This document shows positions 1-7,602 of a stretch of DNA of 64,000 bases, in pieces. The position numbers and the translations under genes were made by a program. This stretch comes from Micromonospora parathelypteridis (lineage in GTDB: Bacteria > Actinomycetota > Actinomycetes > Mycobacteriales > Micromonosporaceae), in NCBI RefSeq assembly GCF_014201145.1, contig NZ_JACHDP010000001.1, positions 3,596,001-3,660,000 of the forward strand, read 5' to 3'. The first letter of the stretch is position 1. Every line of letters starts with the position of its first letter. The notes under the pieces were generated by a model. That model was not told the DNA's origin and did no database searches. It saw nothing but the letters and a program-made list of their open reading frames with translations.

Positions 1-1
1 C

Positions 2-1111
2 GCCCTGGTGGAGTGGATCCGGGAACTCGGCCGCACGCCGGACGGACCGACCGACGGGCCCGGCGACCTGCCGGCCCCGGGGCACCCGGCCGGCGTCGCG
101 TACCAGCCGCGAACCAGTGCGGGTTCGATCGGGAGTCGGACCGCGCTCGGTTGGCCCAGCCGGGACGTCACCGGCAGTCCGAGCTGGCTCGGGGTGGCGG
201 GCGGGTCGGTGGGGTCGACCCGTCCGGCAGGCCCGAAGCGCCCGCCGGACCGTCGGGATTCCCGGCGCCCGGCCGGCACCGCCAGGCCGGAGGCCACGAC
301 CGTGGACGCAGGGCCGCATGGTGGCGGCTCCGTGGCCGTGATCGCGATCGACGGTAGCGATGTCGAGGTGGACCGTCCGGACGACACGACCGGCGTGGCA
401 ACGGCTGAGGGGCGCGGGGACGTCGTCCGCGGTGACGACCGGTTCGTCGGCGCAGTCGACCTGACGGCCGCCGGGCCGAGCGCGGGTTCGTCGGGACGGG
501 TCTCGCGGTCGACGAGGCGTGTGCTGCCGCTGGTCGGTGTGCTGGGAGGCGGAATCGGTGCCGTGGTCGGTGGCCCGGTGGCTGCGGTCGCGGTAGGCGG
601 GTACGGCGCACTGGCCGTACGGGCTGTGCTGCGCTGGCGACTGAACCGGACCGCCGAACGAAACCGCCGACGTGGGCTGGACGAGCTGTGTGGCCTCGCG
701 GCGGATCTCCGGGCCGGCCTACCCGTTCAGCACGCGCTCGAGGCCGCCGCCGTCGGGCGGGACGGGTCGGACCGGCTGCGCCGCCTGACCTCGGCCGCGG
801 TGCGACTGGCCGACCGGACCGGTGCGCCGCTGGCCGAACTCGTCGAGCGGATCGAGGCGGACGCTCGGGCGACCGACCGGGGTCAGGCCGCCGCGGCGGC
901 CCAGGCGGCCGGCGCCCGGGCCACGGCCTGGTTGCTGGCGGCGCTGCCGGTCGGCGGGATCGGCCTCGGGTACGGGATTGGCGTCGACCCCGTGGCGGTG
1001 CTCCTGCACAGCACGGTCGGCGGAGCGTGTGCGGTTGTCGCGGTCGCCCTGCAGGTCGTGGGCCTTCTCTGGGCGGAACGGCTGGGTGCGACGCCGGGGC
1101 GGGCCGGATGA
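2..1111 (+). CDS. TadB-like type II secretion system F family protein (5' end outside window)
   Basis: The C-terminal ~200 residues look like the inner-membrane platform protein TadB of Tad (tight adherence) pilus systems: a hydrophobic segment (about nt 520-640), a soluble helical part with 'LPVQHALEAAA' and 'RTGAPLAELVERIEADAR', then a second membrane pair (about nt 920-1090). The frame is open with no stop back to the left edge. The first ~110 codons encode a Pro/Gly/Arg-rich, probably disordered stretch that keeps the high third-position GC of coding sequence. It may be a long N-terminal extension, or the tail of the ATPase expected upstream read in the same frame. A plausible internal start for the membrane part is the GTG near nt 329. 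The stop overlaps the next gene (ATGA), so the two are translationally coupled. Family assignment is good; the true start is unknown. Confidence 0.7.
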   Translation, partial: ALVEWIRELGRTPDGPTDGPGDLPAPGHPAGVAYQPRTSAGSIGSRTALGWPSRDVTGSPSWLGVAGGSVGSTRPAGPKRPPDRRDSRRPAGTARPEATTVDAGPHGGGSVAVIAIDGSDVEVDRPDDTTGVATAEGRGDVVRGDDRFVGAVDLTAAGPSAGSSGRVSRSTRRVLPLVGVLGGGIGAVVGGPVAAVAVGGYGALAVRAVLRWRLNRTAERNRRRGLDELCGLAADLRAGLPVQHALEAAAVGRDGSDRLRRLTSAAVRLADRTGAPLAELVERIEADARATDRGQAAAAAQAAGARATAWLLAALPVGGIGLGYGIGVDPVAVLLHSTVGGACAVVAVALQVVGLLWAERLGATPGRAG

Positions 1112-1749
1112 TGTCGCGGGGTCCAGCGAGCCGGCGTAGCCCAGCCGGTCGGCGGCGGCCGGACGCGATCCGGCTCGCCGCGGCGCTGGGCGGGCTCGCT
1201 GTGGCCGTGGTCGTGGAGGGCTGGCTCGGGCTGCTCGGTGCGGTCCCGGCCGCGTTCCTGCTGGATGTCCTGCTGCGGCGGATCGAGCCGCCGGGCGTAC
1301 GCAGACGGCGGCTTCAGGAGGCCGTCGACCTGCCACTCGCTGTCGACCTGTTGGCCGCCGCGATGCGGGCGGGCGCCCCGGTGGATCGCTCGGTGCTGGC
1401 CGTCGCCGAGGCGTTGGACGGGCCGCTCGCCGGCCGGCTGGTCCGGGTCGGTCGCACGCTGCTGCTCGGCGGTGGCCCGGCCGAGGCGTGGTCCGCGCTG
1501 GACGGGGTGCCCGGCGCGGAGCGCCTGACCGCAGCGGCGTTGCGCTCGGCCAACAGTGGTGCCGCCCTGGCCGGTGCACTGACCCGGCTCGCTGACGACC
1601 TGCGCGCCGACCGGGCCACCGCTGCCGAGGCGTCGGCCCGCCGGGCGGGCGTGCTCATCGTCCTGCCGCTGGGGCTCTGCTTCCTGCCGGCGTTCATTCT
1701 CGCCGGCCTGGTGCCGGTGATCGTCGCCGTCCTCGGCGATGTGCTCTGA
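1108..1749 (+). CDS. TadC-like type II secretion system F family protein
   Basis: This 213-residue protein is the second platform subunit of a Tad pilus system. It has an N-terminal membrane segment ('AALGGLAVAVVVEGWLGLLG'), a helical cytoplasmic domain with the T2SF pattern ('LPLAVDLLAAAMRAGAPVDRS') and a strong C-terminal membrane helix ('LIVLPLGLCFLPAFILAGLV'). TadB/TadC pairs form the membrane base against which the motor ATPase works. Its ATG overlaps the stop of the upstream TadB-like gene by 4 bp, and a second in-frame ATG follows directly. It is short, as usual for actinobacterial TadC homologues next to the helicase found further on here. Confidence 0.85.
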   Translation: MMSRGPASRRSPAGRRRPDAIRLAAALGGLAVAVVVEGWLGLLGAVPAAFLLDVLLRRIEPPGVRRRRLQEAVDLPLAVDLLAAAMRAGAPVDRSVLAVAEALDGPLAGRLVRVGRTLLLGGGPAEAWSALDGVPGAERLTAAALRSANSGAALAGALTRLADDLRADRATAAEASARRAGVLIVLPLGLCFLPAFILAGLVPVIVAVLGDVL

Positions 1750-1771
1750 TCCATCGAGAAGGGAAACAGCC

Positions 1772-1939
1772 ATGCGCAAACTCATCGCCCGCCTGCACGG
1801 CGACGCCGGAATGAACACGGCCGAGTACGCCGTCGGCACGCTCGCCGCAGTCGCCTTCGCCGGGATCCTGTTGAAGGTGCTGACCTCCGGCAACGTCCAG
1901 TCGGCGCTGACCGCCGTCATCGACCGGGCGCTGAAGTGA
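1772..1939 (+). CDS. DUF4244 / Flp-type pilin-like small protein
   Basis: This is a 55-residue protein with a short basic N-terminus, the cleavage-like motif 'GMNTAEYAVG' and one hydrophobic helix ('TLAAVAFAGILLKVLTS'). That is the layout of DUF4244 proteins and Flp prepilins: a Gly followed by hydrophilic residues with Glu at +5, then the hydrophobic assembly helix. It probably forms the pilin subunit of the Tad system. The start follows a purine-rich GAGAAGGGA about 9 nt upstream. The next gene begins on GTGA overlapping its stop. Confidence 0.85.
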   Translation: MRKLIARLHGDAGMNTAEYAVGTLAAVAFAGILLKVLTSGNVQSALTAVIDRALK

Positions 1940-2382
1940 TCGGGCGCCGGCGGGCCGGCTGCGATCCAAGGTCTGGGCCTCCTGGCCTGGCGGCTGGCAG
2001 CGGGCGGAGATTCCCCGCTGCCGCACGGGCCGCCGGCGGGGACCGAGGGTCGTTCACCGCCGAACTGGCGGCCGGCCTGCCGGCGCTGCTCCTGCTCCTA
2101 CTGGCTGGGCTGACCGCGGTCAACGCCGTCAGCGCCCAGGCGAGCTGCCTGCACGCCGCCCGGGAAGCGGCGCTGGCCGCCGCCCGCGGCGCGGACGGCA
2201 GCGCGGGCGGCGGGCGTGCGGCCCCACCGGGAGCCGAGGTGGCGGTGTCCGTCGACGGCGACCGGGTTCAGGCGACGGTACGAGCGCCCGTCCGCACACT
2301 GGGCGGCCGGCTACCGCGGATCACCGTGGTCGCCACTGCCGTCGCCGCCGTGGAACCCGGCGCTGACGAGGGGAGTTGGTGA
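1936..2382 (+). CDS. TadE-like pseudopilin
   Basis: This 148-residue protein has a Gly/Arg/Ala-rich leader, then 'GSFTAELAAGLPALLLLLLA', a TadE-type prepilin segment (Gly, hydrophilic start, Glu, hydrophobic helix), and a small C-terminal domain of beta character. TadE proteins are minor pseudopilins that help pilus assembly and are processed by a prepilin peptidase; none is in view. The GTG start overlaps the upstream stop. The first ~35 residues are low-complexity, so a later start cannot be excluded, although no better ribosome site is seen. Confidence 0.8.
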   Translation: MIGRRRAGCDPRSGPPGLAAGSGRRFPAAARAAGGDRGSFTAELAAGLPALLLLLLAGLTAVNAVSAQASCLHAAREAALAAARGADGSAGGGRAAPPGAEVAVSVDGDRVQATVRAPVRTLGGRLPRITVVATAVAAVEPGADEGSW

Positions 2383-2849
2383 TGCGACGACCTGACGTTC
2401 GCTCACTCCACCACAGCCACGGCGACGGCGACGGCCATGGCGACGGCGACGGCCACGGCGACGGCCACGGCCCGAACGCCGAGCGGCTGGATGGTGGCCC
2501 GCCGGACGCGGAGCGAGGTGGCGCGACCGTCCTGCTGCTGGCGACAGGCCTGGTCTTCGTGCTGGTGGGGACGTTCGGTGCCGCCGTCGCCGCAGCCGGG
2601 ATGGCGGGTCAGCGGGCGGCGGTGGCAGCCGATCTCGGCGCGCTGGCCGGGGCCGCCCGGGCGCTCGACGGCGATGCGGTGGCTTGCGCGTCCGCTGCCG
2701 ACCTTGCCGGCCGCAACGGTGGTCGGCTGGTCGGTTGTCGCCTCGATGGACTGGACCTGCTGGTGACCGTCGAAGTGGCGTTCAGGCCGCTCCCCGGCCT
2801 GACCCGCGTCGCCGCGTCGACGGCCCGCGCCGGCCCGGTACGCGGCTGA
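2382..2849 (+). CDS. TadE-like protein of the helicase/secretion neighbourhood (TIGR03816 type)
   Basis: This protein of about 155 residues has one hydrophobic helix ('VLLLATGLVFVLVGTFGAAV') preceded by 'GGATV', then a domain with 'AADLGALAGAARAL' and two cysteines, as in the TIGR03816 family that sits between Tad genes and a DEAD/DEAH helicase in actinobacteria. Its oddity is an N-terminal tract of His, Gly and Asp (about residues 11-30) encoded by a near-perfect 6/9-nt repeat at nt 2411-2472; relatives would be expected to lack so many histidines there. ATG 2382 overlaps the upstream stop (TGATG); GTG 2379 is an alternative. Confidence 0.8.
   Translation: MRRPDVRSLHHSHGDGDGHGDGDGHGDGHGPNAERLDGGPPDAERGGATVLLLATGLVFVLVGTFGAAVAAAGMAGQRAAVAADLGALAGAARALDGDAVACASAADLAGRNGGRLVGCRLDGLDLLVTVEVAFRPLPGLTRVAASTARAGPVRG
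2411..2472 (+). repeat. GGCGAC/GGCCAC microsatellite-like tract coding His-Gly-Asp
   Basis: Reiterated GGCGACGGC and GGCCACGGC units run through the 5' part of the TadE-like gene and encode alternating Gly with Asp or His. Slipped-strand length change in units of 6 or 9 nt would keep the frame. Confidence 0.75.
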
Positions 2850-2951
2850 GCCGACGACTGTCGGTGGGTTCTACCGACGGCCTGCCGGCCGGGACCACGG
2901 CGAGAGGGCCCTGTCCCGGCCGGCGGCCGACGAGTGGGTGCGCCGGGGTTT

Positions 2952-3530
2952 TCAGCGGGCCTGGAGCGCGTCGAGAGCGACGGCCATCGCGATGACCAGG
3001 CGGCGGTCGATCTGCGGGTGCTGCACCTCGACGATGTACTTGTCGCGCAGGCCCCACTTCTTGACCACGGTGAAGACCGGCTGGCCGCCAGCGGTGAAGT
3101 CGAAGTGGTACGGCAGCCAGGACAGCGAGTCGACGAACCGGCGCAGCAGAGCCACCGGCAGGCTGCGCTCCTGGCCCGTCACCTGCGGCAGGCCGTTCTG
3201 CTCGACGTGCCAGGTCGACCGGAGCAGCGACTGGGCGAAGTCCTTGCGGAACAGGCCGATCGGGCTACCGGCCGCGTCGGTCACGTCGTACGTGGCGCCG
3301 AGGTCGAGGCGCTGGCGGGCCTTGAAGCCGAGCAGCGGCTGCTGCTTGGAGTCGTCCGTGTAGATCGTCACCTGCTCCTTGAACGCGAGCCGCTTCTGCT
3401 GCGCGAACGCGAGCAGCTCACCCTCCGTGCCGTCGGGGGAGACGGCCCGGACCTCGTACTGGTTGACCATCATGCGCAGTCGCTGGCGGACGTGGAACTG
3501 GTGCTGGCTCTGCAAATTGTCGAGCTGCAT
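2952..3530 (-). CDS. LURP-one-related / scramblase-like family protein
   Basis: This 192-residue soluble protein is built of repeated beta-strand segments with the tubby-like layout of LURP-one proteins: 'YEVRAVSPDGTEGELLAFAQQ', 'VTIYTDDSK', 'YDVTDAAGSPIGLFRKD', 'WHVEQNG', 'FTVVKKWGLRDKYIVEV', and a C-terminal hydrophobic helix ('RRLVIAMAVALDALQ'). The fold is also that of phospholipid scramblases, but no enzymatic role is established for bacterial members. The ATG has a GAGGAG sequence 7-8 nt upstream. It runs opposite to the Tad operon and is separated from it by ~100 bp. Confidence 0.8.
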   Translation of the reverse strand: MQLDNLQSQHQFHVRQRLRMMVNQYEVRAVSPDGTEGELLAFAQQKRLAFKEQVTIYTDDSKQQPLLGFKARQRLDLGATYDVTDAAGSPIGLFRKDFAQSLLRSTWHVEQNGLPQVTGQERSLPVALLRRFVDSLSWLPYHFDFTAGGQPVFTVVKKWGLRDKYIVEVQHPQIDRRLVIAMAVALDALQAR

Positions 3531-3630
3531 CTGAACTCCTCAGGGGGTTGGTCCGCCGGAGTCTCGCACAACCGGGCACTCGGTGCCGGCTCGCTTCCGC
3601 TCGCCACGATCACGTTCCCCCTGCCAGAGG

Positions 3631-3834
3631 TCAGCGGCCCTCGACCGTCGCGCGGAGCGCCCACCCGTTGAGGACCTGGTGAATGCCGCGTAGTTGCTCG
3701 TTGATCTGCTCCAGACGTTCCGCCTGGGCCAGGGCGGCCAGCGCGGACCCAAGCGCGATCTGCTGGTCGAGGGTGAGTCGATCCTGGTCGATGGTGTAGA
3801 GCAGGTCGACGGTCTCGGCAATGGTGTCGGCCAC
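3631..3834 (-). CDS. small conserved hypothetical protein
   Basis: This 67-residue protein is mostly helical and acidic ('ETVDLLYTIDQDRLTLDQQI', 'LAALAQAERLEQINEQL'), with no membrane segment or signal. It starts on GTG with GAGGAG just upstream, and its codon use matches real genes here. It lies between the LURP-one gene and the helicase, all on the minus strand. I do not recognise a family; the coiled-coil-like pattern suggests a small protein-binding partner, which is inference only. Confidence 0.65.
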   Translation of the reverse strand: MADTIAETVDLLYTIDQDRLTLDQQIALGSALAALAQAERLEQINEQLRGIHQVLNGWALRATVEGR

Positions 3835-3934
3835 GGCTTCTCCTCGGGCACGGAGGGGCGATCAGCAATAAAGGCATCGATGGAAGCGCTCCCATATCAT
3901 TGTGCCCCGTGCCGTGCCAATTCATGCAACCCGC

Positions 3935-6355
3935 TCACTCGGGCAGGTTCGCCAACACCACGTCGAGCACCCGGATCGCGTCCGGTTTGGAGAGCGGGTT
4001 GTTGCCGTTGCCGCACTTCGGCGACTGCACGCAGGACGGGCAGCCGGTCTCGCAGCCACACTCGGCGATCGCGTCCCGGGTGGCACGCAGCCACGCCGAC
4101 GCCGTCCCGTACGCCCGCTCGGCGAACCCGGCGCCACCCGGGTGCCCGTCGTAGACGAAGACGGTCGGCGCTTCGGTGTCCGGGTGAACCGCGGTGGAGA
4201 GCCCGCCGATGTCCCACCGGTCGCAGGTGGCCATCAGCGGCAGCAGGCCGATCGCCGCGTGTTCGGCAGCGTGCAGCGCACCCGGTACGTCCGCCGACTG
4301 GACCCCGGCGACAGTCAGTGACTGCGGCGAGAGGGTGAACCAGACCGCCACCGTCCGCAGCTCCCGGGTGGGCAGGTCGAGCGGCCGGGTGTCGATCACC
4401 TCGCCGGTGGCGATCCGCCGCCGCTGGTACGACACCACCTGACTGGTCACGTCCACCTCGCCGAGGAACATGCCGACCGGTCCGGCGTCCACGTAGGAAC
4501 GCACCGACACCACCGACAGGTCGGTGACGTCGCGGGCGTGGGTGGACCAGTCCGGCTCCTCGGCGTGCACCAGCGCACAGCCGTCGGCGAGGTCGAGATC
4601 GTCGACCACGTACGAGACTCCCTGGTGCAGGTAGACCGCGCCGGGATGGAGCAGGAAGTGCGACGAGCCGCCGTCGACCGTGCCGAGCAGCCGGCCCGTG
4701 GCCGATTCCACGACGGCGACCGGGGCGCCGCCCTCTCCGCGCAGGTCCACCTTGGGCCGCTCCCGGTGCCGCCAGTACCAGCCGGTGGGCCGCTGCCGCA
4801 GCGCCCCGGCCGCCACCAGCTCGTCGACCGCCTCCTTCGCCCCGTCGCCGAAGAGCGCTAGGTCGGCCGGCGTGAGCGGCGCCTCGACGGCGGCGCAGGC
4901 GAGCTGCGGTGCCAGCACGTACGGGTTGGCCGGGTCGAGCACCGTCGCCTCGACCGGCGCACCGAAGATCGCCTCCGGGTGGTGCACCAGGTAGGTGTCC
5001 AGTGGGTCGTCCCGGGCCACCAGCACAGCGAGGGCCTCCTGCCCGGAACGCCCGGCGCGGCCCGCCTGCTGCCACAGTGACGCCCGGGTGCCCGGATAAC
5101 CGCAGATCAGCACCGCGTCCAGCCCGACCAGGTCCACGCCCAGCTCCAGTGCGTTGGTGGACGCCAGGCCGAGCAGGTCGCCGTGCAGCAGCGCCCGTTC
5201 CAGCTCGCGCCGCTCCTCGCGCAGGTAGCCGCCCCGATAGGCGGCCACCCGGTCGCCGAGCCCTGGCACCGCGTCGTCCAGCGACCGGCGCGCGTTGGCC
5301 GCCACGACCTCGGCGCCCTTGCGGGAGCGGACGAACGCGAGCGTGCGTACCCCCTCAGCGACCGTGTCGGCGAGCAGGTCCGCGGTCTCGCGCAGCGCCG
5401 ACCGACGGACCTGGTGGAGGTCGTCGTGGTCGCCCGTGGCCTGCGGGGGCACCGGGGTGGAGGAGCCCGAGTCGGGGGGCAACAGCGGCGGCTCCCAGAG
5501 CGCGAAGGTCACCCCGCCGCGCGGTGACGCGTCCTCGGTGACCGCCGTCACCGGCAGGCCGGTCAGCCGCCCGGCCGCGGTCGCCGGGTCACCGGAGGTC
5601 GCCGAGGCGAGCACCAACACCGGGGTCGCCCCGAACCGGGCGCACTGCCGGCGGAGCCGACGCAGCACGTGCGCCACGTGCGAGCCGAACACGCCCCGGT
5701 AGGTGTGGCACTCGTCGATCACCACGTACGCGAGGCGGCGCAGGAAACCGGACCACTGGGCGTGCCCGGGCAGGATGCCGTGGTGCAGCATGTCGGGGTT
5801 GGTCAGCACGAACCGGGAGTGTCGGCGGATCCACTCCCGCTCGGCACGCGGAGTGTCCCCGTCGTAGCAGGCTGGTCGTACCCCCTCCAGCTCCAGCGCG
5901 GCGACGGCTCGCAGCTGGTCGGCGGCGAGCGCTTTGGTCGGCGCCAGGTAGAGCACGGTGGCCCGGGGGTCGGCGAGCAGGGTGGCCAGGGCCGGGAGCT
6001 GGTACGCCAGGGACTTGCCCGACGCGGTGCCGGTGGCGACCACCACGTGCCTGCCCTCGTACGCCAGGTTGGCCGCCTCGGCCTGGTGCTGCCACGGCGC
6101 GACGACCCCGCGTTGGGCGAACGCCACGCGCAGCTCCGCCGGCGCCCACGACGGCCACGGCGCAGGCACCCCGGCACGGGCCGGCACCCGCTCGACGTGG
6201 GTGACCGGGTCGCCGGCGCCCCGGGCGCGCAGCCGGCGCAGCAGGTCCGTCGGCGATGGTCCGGGGCCGGGACCAGCGGATACGGTGGCCGCGGACGACG
6301 ACTCCAGGCCGGTGCGCGGCGTGCGCTGCGGCGAGCTGAAGTCGTTGGAGGTCAC
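3935..6355 (-). CDS. DEAD/DEAH-box helicase, helicase/secretion neighbourhood type (TIGR03817)
   Basis: This ~806-residue superfamily 2 helicase carries motif I 'ATGTASGKS' with upstream Q-like 'WQHQAEAANLAYEGRHVV', 'LAPTKALAADQ' (Ia), 'VLTNPDMLH', motif II 'VIDECHTYRG' (DECH), motif III 'ASATSGDP', then helicase C motifs 'GVDLVGLDAVLICGYPG' and 'QQAGRAGRSGQ'. The C-terminal third has a Cys cluster ('CGCETGCPSCVQSPKCG') typical of the DUF1998 zinc-binding region of Hrq1/MrfA-like helicases, which act in DNA repair. The frame is open to nt 6535, but that part overlaps bldG. GTG 6355 ('VTSNDFSS') is preferred because it leaves room for a divergent promoter. It is divergent from bldG, as in other actinobacteria. 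Confidence 0.92.
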   Translation of the reverse strand: MTSNDFSSPQRTPRTGLESSSAATVSAGPGPGPSPTDLLRRLRARGAGDPVTHVERVPARAGVPAPWPSWAPAELRVAFAQRGVVAPWQHQAEAANLAYEGRHVVVATGTASGKSLAYQLPALATLLADPRATVLYLAPTKALAADQLRAVAALELEGVRPACYDGDTPRAEREWIRRHSRFVLTNPDMLHHGILPGHAQWSGFLRRLAYVVIDECHTYRGVFGSHVAHVLRRLRRQCARFGATPVLVLASATSGDPATAAGRLTGLPVTAVTEDASPRGGVTFALWEPPLLPPDSGSSTPVPPQATGDHDDLHQVRRSALRETADLLADTVAEGVRTLAFVRSRKGAEVVAANARRSLDDAVPGLGDRVAAYRGGYLREERRELERALLHGDLLGLASTNALELGVDLVGLDAVLICGYPGTRASLWQQAGRAGRSGQEALAVLVARDDPLDTYLVHHPEAIFGAPVEATVLDPANPYVLAPQLACAAVEAPLTPADLALFGDGAKEAVDELVAAGALRQRPTGWYWRHRERPKVDLRGEGGAPVAVVESATGRLLGTVDGGSSHFLLHPGAVYLHQGVSYVVDDLDLADGCALVHAEEPDWSTHARDVTDLSVVSVRSYVDAGPVGMFLGEVDVTSQVVSYQRRRIATGEVIDTRPLDLPTRELRTVAVWFTLSPQSLTVAGVQSADVPGALHAAEHAAIGLLPLMATCDRWDIGGLSTAVHPDTEAPTVFVYDGHPGGAGFAERAYGTASAWLRATRDAIAECGCETGCPSCVQSPKCGNGNNPLSKPDAIRVLDVVLANLPE

Positions 6356-6494
6356 GCCCTGCACTCTCGCACTGGTGTTCGGAGATGAAAAGTCGGGCCG
6401 GAGGGTAAGGGGAAGCTCCGCTGGCGTCCGCAGGCCGCACCGGCGGTAGTGGTTAGATGCCCACGAGAGTTTACGGCTCTGGCGAGGAGGACCG

Positions 6495-6851
6495 ATGGAG
6501 CTGTCGCTGGCGACCCGCACCGTGGGCGAGCACACGGTGCTCGAGGTCGGTGGTGAGGTGGACGTCTACACCGCGCCCCGGCTCCGCGAACGACTCCTCG
6601 AGTTGATCGATGGTGGAGCCCGTCACGTGGTGGTCGACCTCGGTCGGGTGGACTTCCTCGACTCCACCGGGTTGGGCGTGCTGGTCGGCGCGCTCAAGCG
6701 GCTCCGCTCGGCCGGCGGTTCGTTCGCCCTGGTCTGCGACAAGGAGCCACTGCTCAAGATCTTCCGGATCACCGCACTGGACCAGGTGTTCCCGCTGCAC
6801 CCGACGGTCGACGCGGCGATCAGCGCCGACCCGGCGGGCGCCGGCGCGTGA
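6495..6851 (+). CDS. bldG: BldG-like STAS-domain anti-sigma factor antagonist
   Basis: This 118-residue single STAS domain is highly similar in pattern to Streptomyces BldG: '[20 protein letters not shown]' start, '[10 protein letters not shown]', the phosphorylation loop '[13 protein letters not shown]' with Ser57, and the end '[15 protein letters not shown]'. BldG is a phosphorylation-switched antagonist of anti-sigma factors that controls development and antibiotic production. It has a strong ribosome site (GAGGAGGACC) and a possible -10 (TTAGAT) ~40 nt upstream. It is followed by an overlapping gene for an ATPase-fold partner and lies divergent to the helicase. Confidence 0.95.
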   Translation: MELSLATRTVGEHTVLEVGGEVDVYTAPRLRERLLELIDGGARHVVVDLGRVDFLDSTGLGVLVGALKRLRSAGGSFALVCDKEPLLKIFRITALDQVFPLHPTVDAAISADPAGAGA

Positions 6852-7285
6852 TGGCGACCGTCAGGCTCTCGTTCTCGCCCGCGCCGGTGCACGTTCGCAC
6901 CGCACGACTGGTCGGCGTCGCCGTCGCCCGGCGTGCCGGGGTCCGGGAGGACCTGCTGGACGAGGTGCGCCTGGCCATCGGTGAGGCGTGCACCCGGGCC
7001 GTGGCCCTGCACCGGCAGTACGGCCTGGCCGACCCCGTGCTGGTGGAGATGTCCGACGGCGGCTCGTACGCGGTGCGGGTGGTGGACCGGGCGCCGATCG
7101 AGGCTGGCATCGGTCTGACCGCGCTGCCGCCAGACGAGCTGGCCAACGAGTCGCTCACCGATGAGGCGCTGACCACCGGCGTCGGGTTCGCGCTGCTCGC
7201 CGGCTTCGTCGAGGACCTGCAGGTGCGTCCGGTCGACGAGGGCATCGGCACCGAGGTGCGGATGGTGTGGCCGGTCGGCCGCTGA
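6851..7285 (+). CDS. RsbW-like ATP-binding-fold anti-sigma regulatory protein (degenerate)
   Basis: This 144-residue protein has the GHKL/HATPase_c_2 layout of serine-kinase anti-sigma factors and is coupled to bldG by a TGATG overlap, as for the SCO3548-type partner of BldG. The N-box reads 'GEACTRAVALH', so the Asn that binds Mg-ATP in active members is Arg49. The DxGxG box is replaced by 'VVDRAPIEAG'. 'GVGFALLAGFVEDLQ' corresponds to the second Gly-rich box. It is therefore likely a regulatory partner with weak or no kinase activity (inference). A classical rho-independent terminator follows. Confidence 0.85.
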   Translation: MATVRLSFSPAPVHVRTARLVGVAVARRAGVREDLLDEVRLAIGEACTRAVALHRQYGLADPVLVEMSDGGSYAVRVVDRAPIEAGIGLTALPPDELANESLTDEALTTGVGFALLAGFVEDLQVRPVDEGIGTEVRMVWPVGR

Positions 7286-7602
7286 CCCGAACCGCTTCGT
7301 AGGCCGCATCCCCAGTGGGGGTGCGGCCTCGTTTTCATGGATCGGGCCCTATATCAGATTTCGTTTCATAACACAGCGACGAAGATCATCGCGACACGGT
7401 GGCACCTGCGTGTGACCTCCGACACTGCGGAGGGCTACAGTACCCGGGTTGTCAGCAAGTGATCCATCCCGCAGCCAGCGGGTATGGGTGTTCATCGCTG
7501 GTCCGCTGGGGTGGGTTGGCGCGCGCTTGCGAGTCCGCATCCAGGCGTCGGTCGGTGCGTCTCCACTCACCGGCGCGAGTGTTCGGTAACAGGAGGACAC
7601 AG
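7286..7602 (+). promoter_or_regulatory. intergenic leader/promoter region of the pyrophosphatase gene
   Basis: There is no gene in this 317-bp gap. After the terminator it holds an AT-rich patch (7345-7375) and a possible sigma-70-like promoter, GTGACC (7412-7417), 18-nt spacer, TACAGT (7436-7441). That would give an untranslated leader of about 155 nt ending in the ribosome site AGGAGGA (7591-7597). I see no recognisable riboswitch. Confidence 0.4.
7301..7335 (+). terminator. rho-independent terminator after bldG operon
   Basis: Stem AGGCCGCA-T-CCCC / GGGG-G-TGCGGCCT with an AGT loop (7301-7329), followed by CGTTTT. It lies 16 nt after the stop of the anti-sigma gene. Confidence 0.85.

Noticed and set aside
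2411..2472. Tandem GGCGACGGC repeats as an intergenic satellite
   Set aside because: They lie inside the TadE-like frame directly after its coupled start, so they are treated as coding.
3694..4338. Plus-strand frame opposite the small 67-residue gene and helicase end
   Set aside because: No ribosome site, shadow composition and conflict with the minus-strand helicase.
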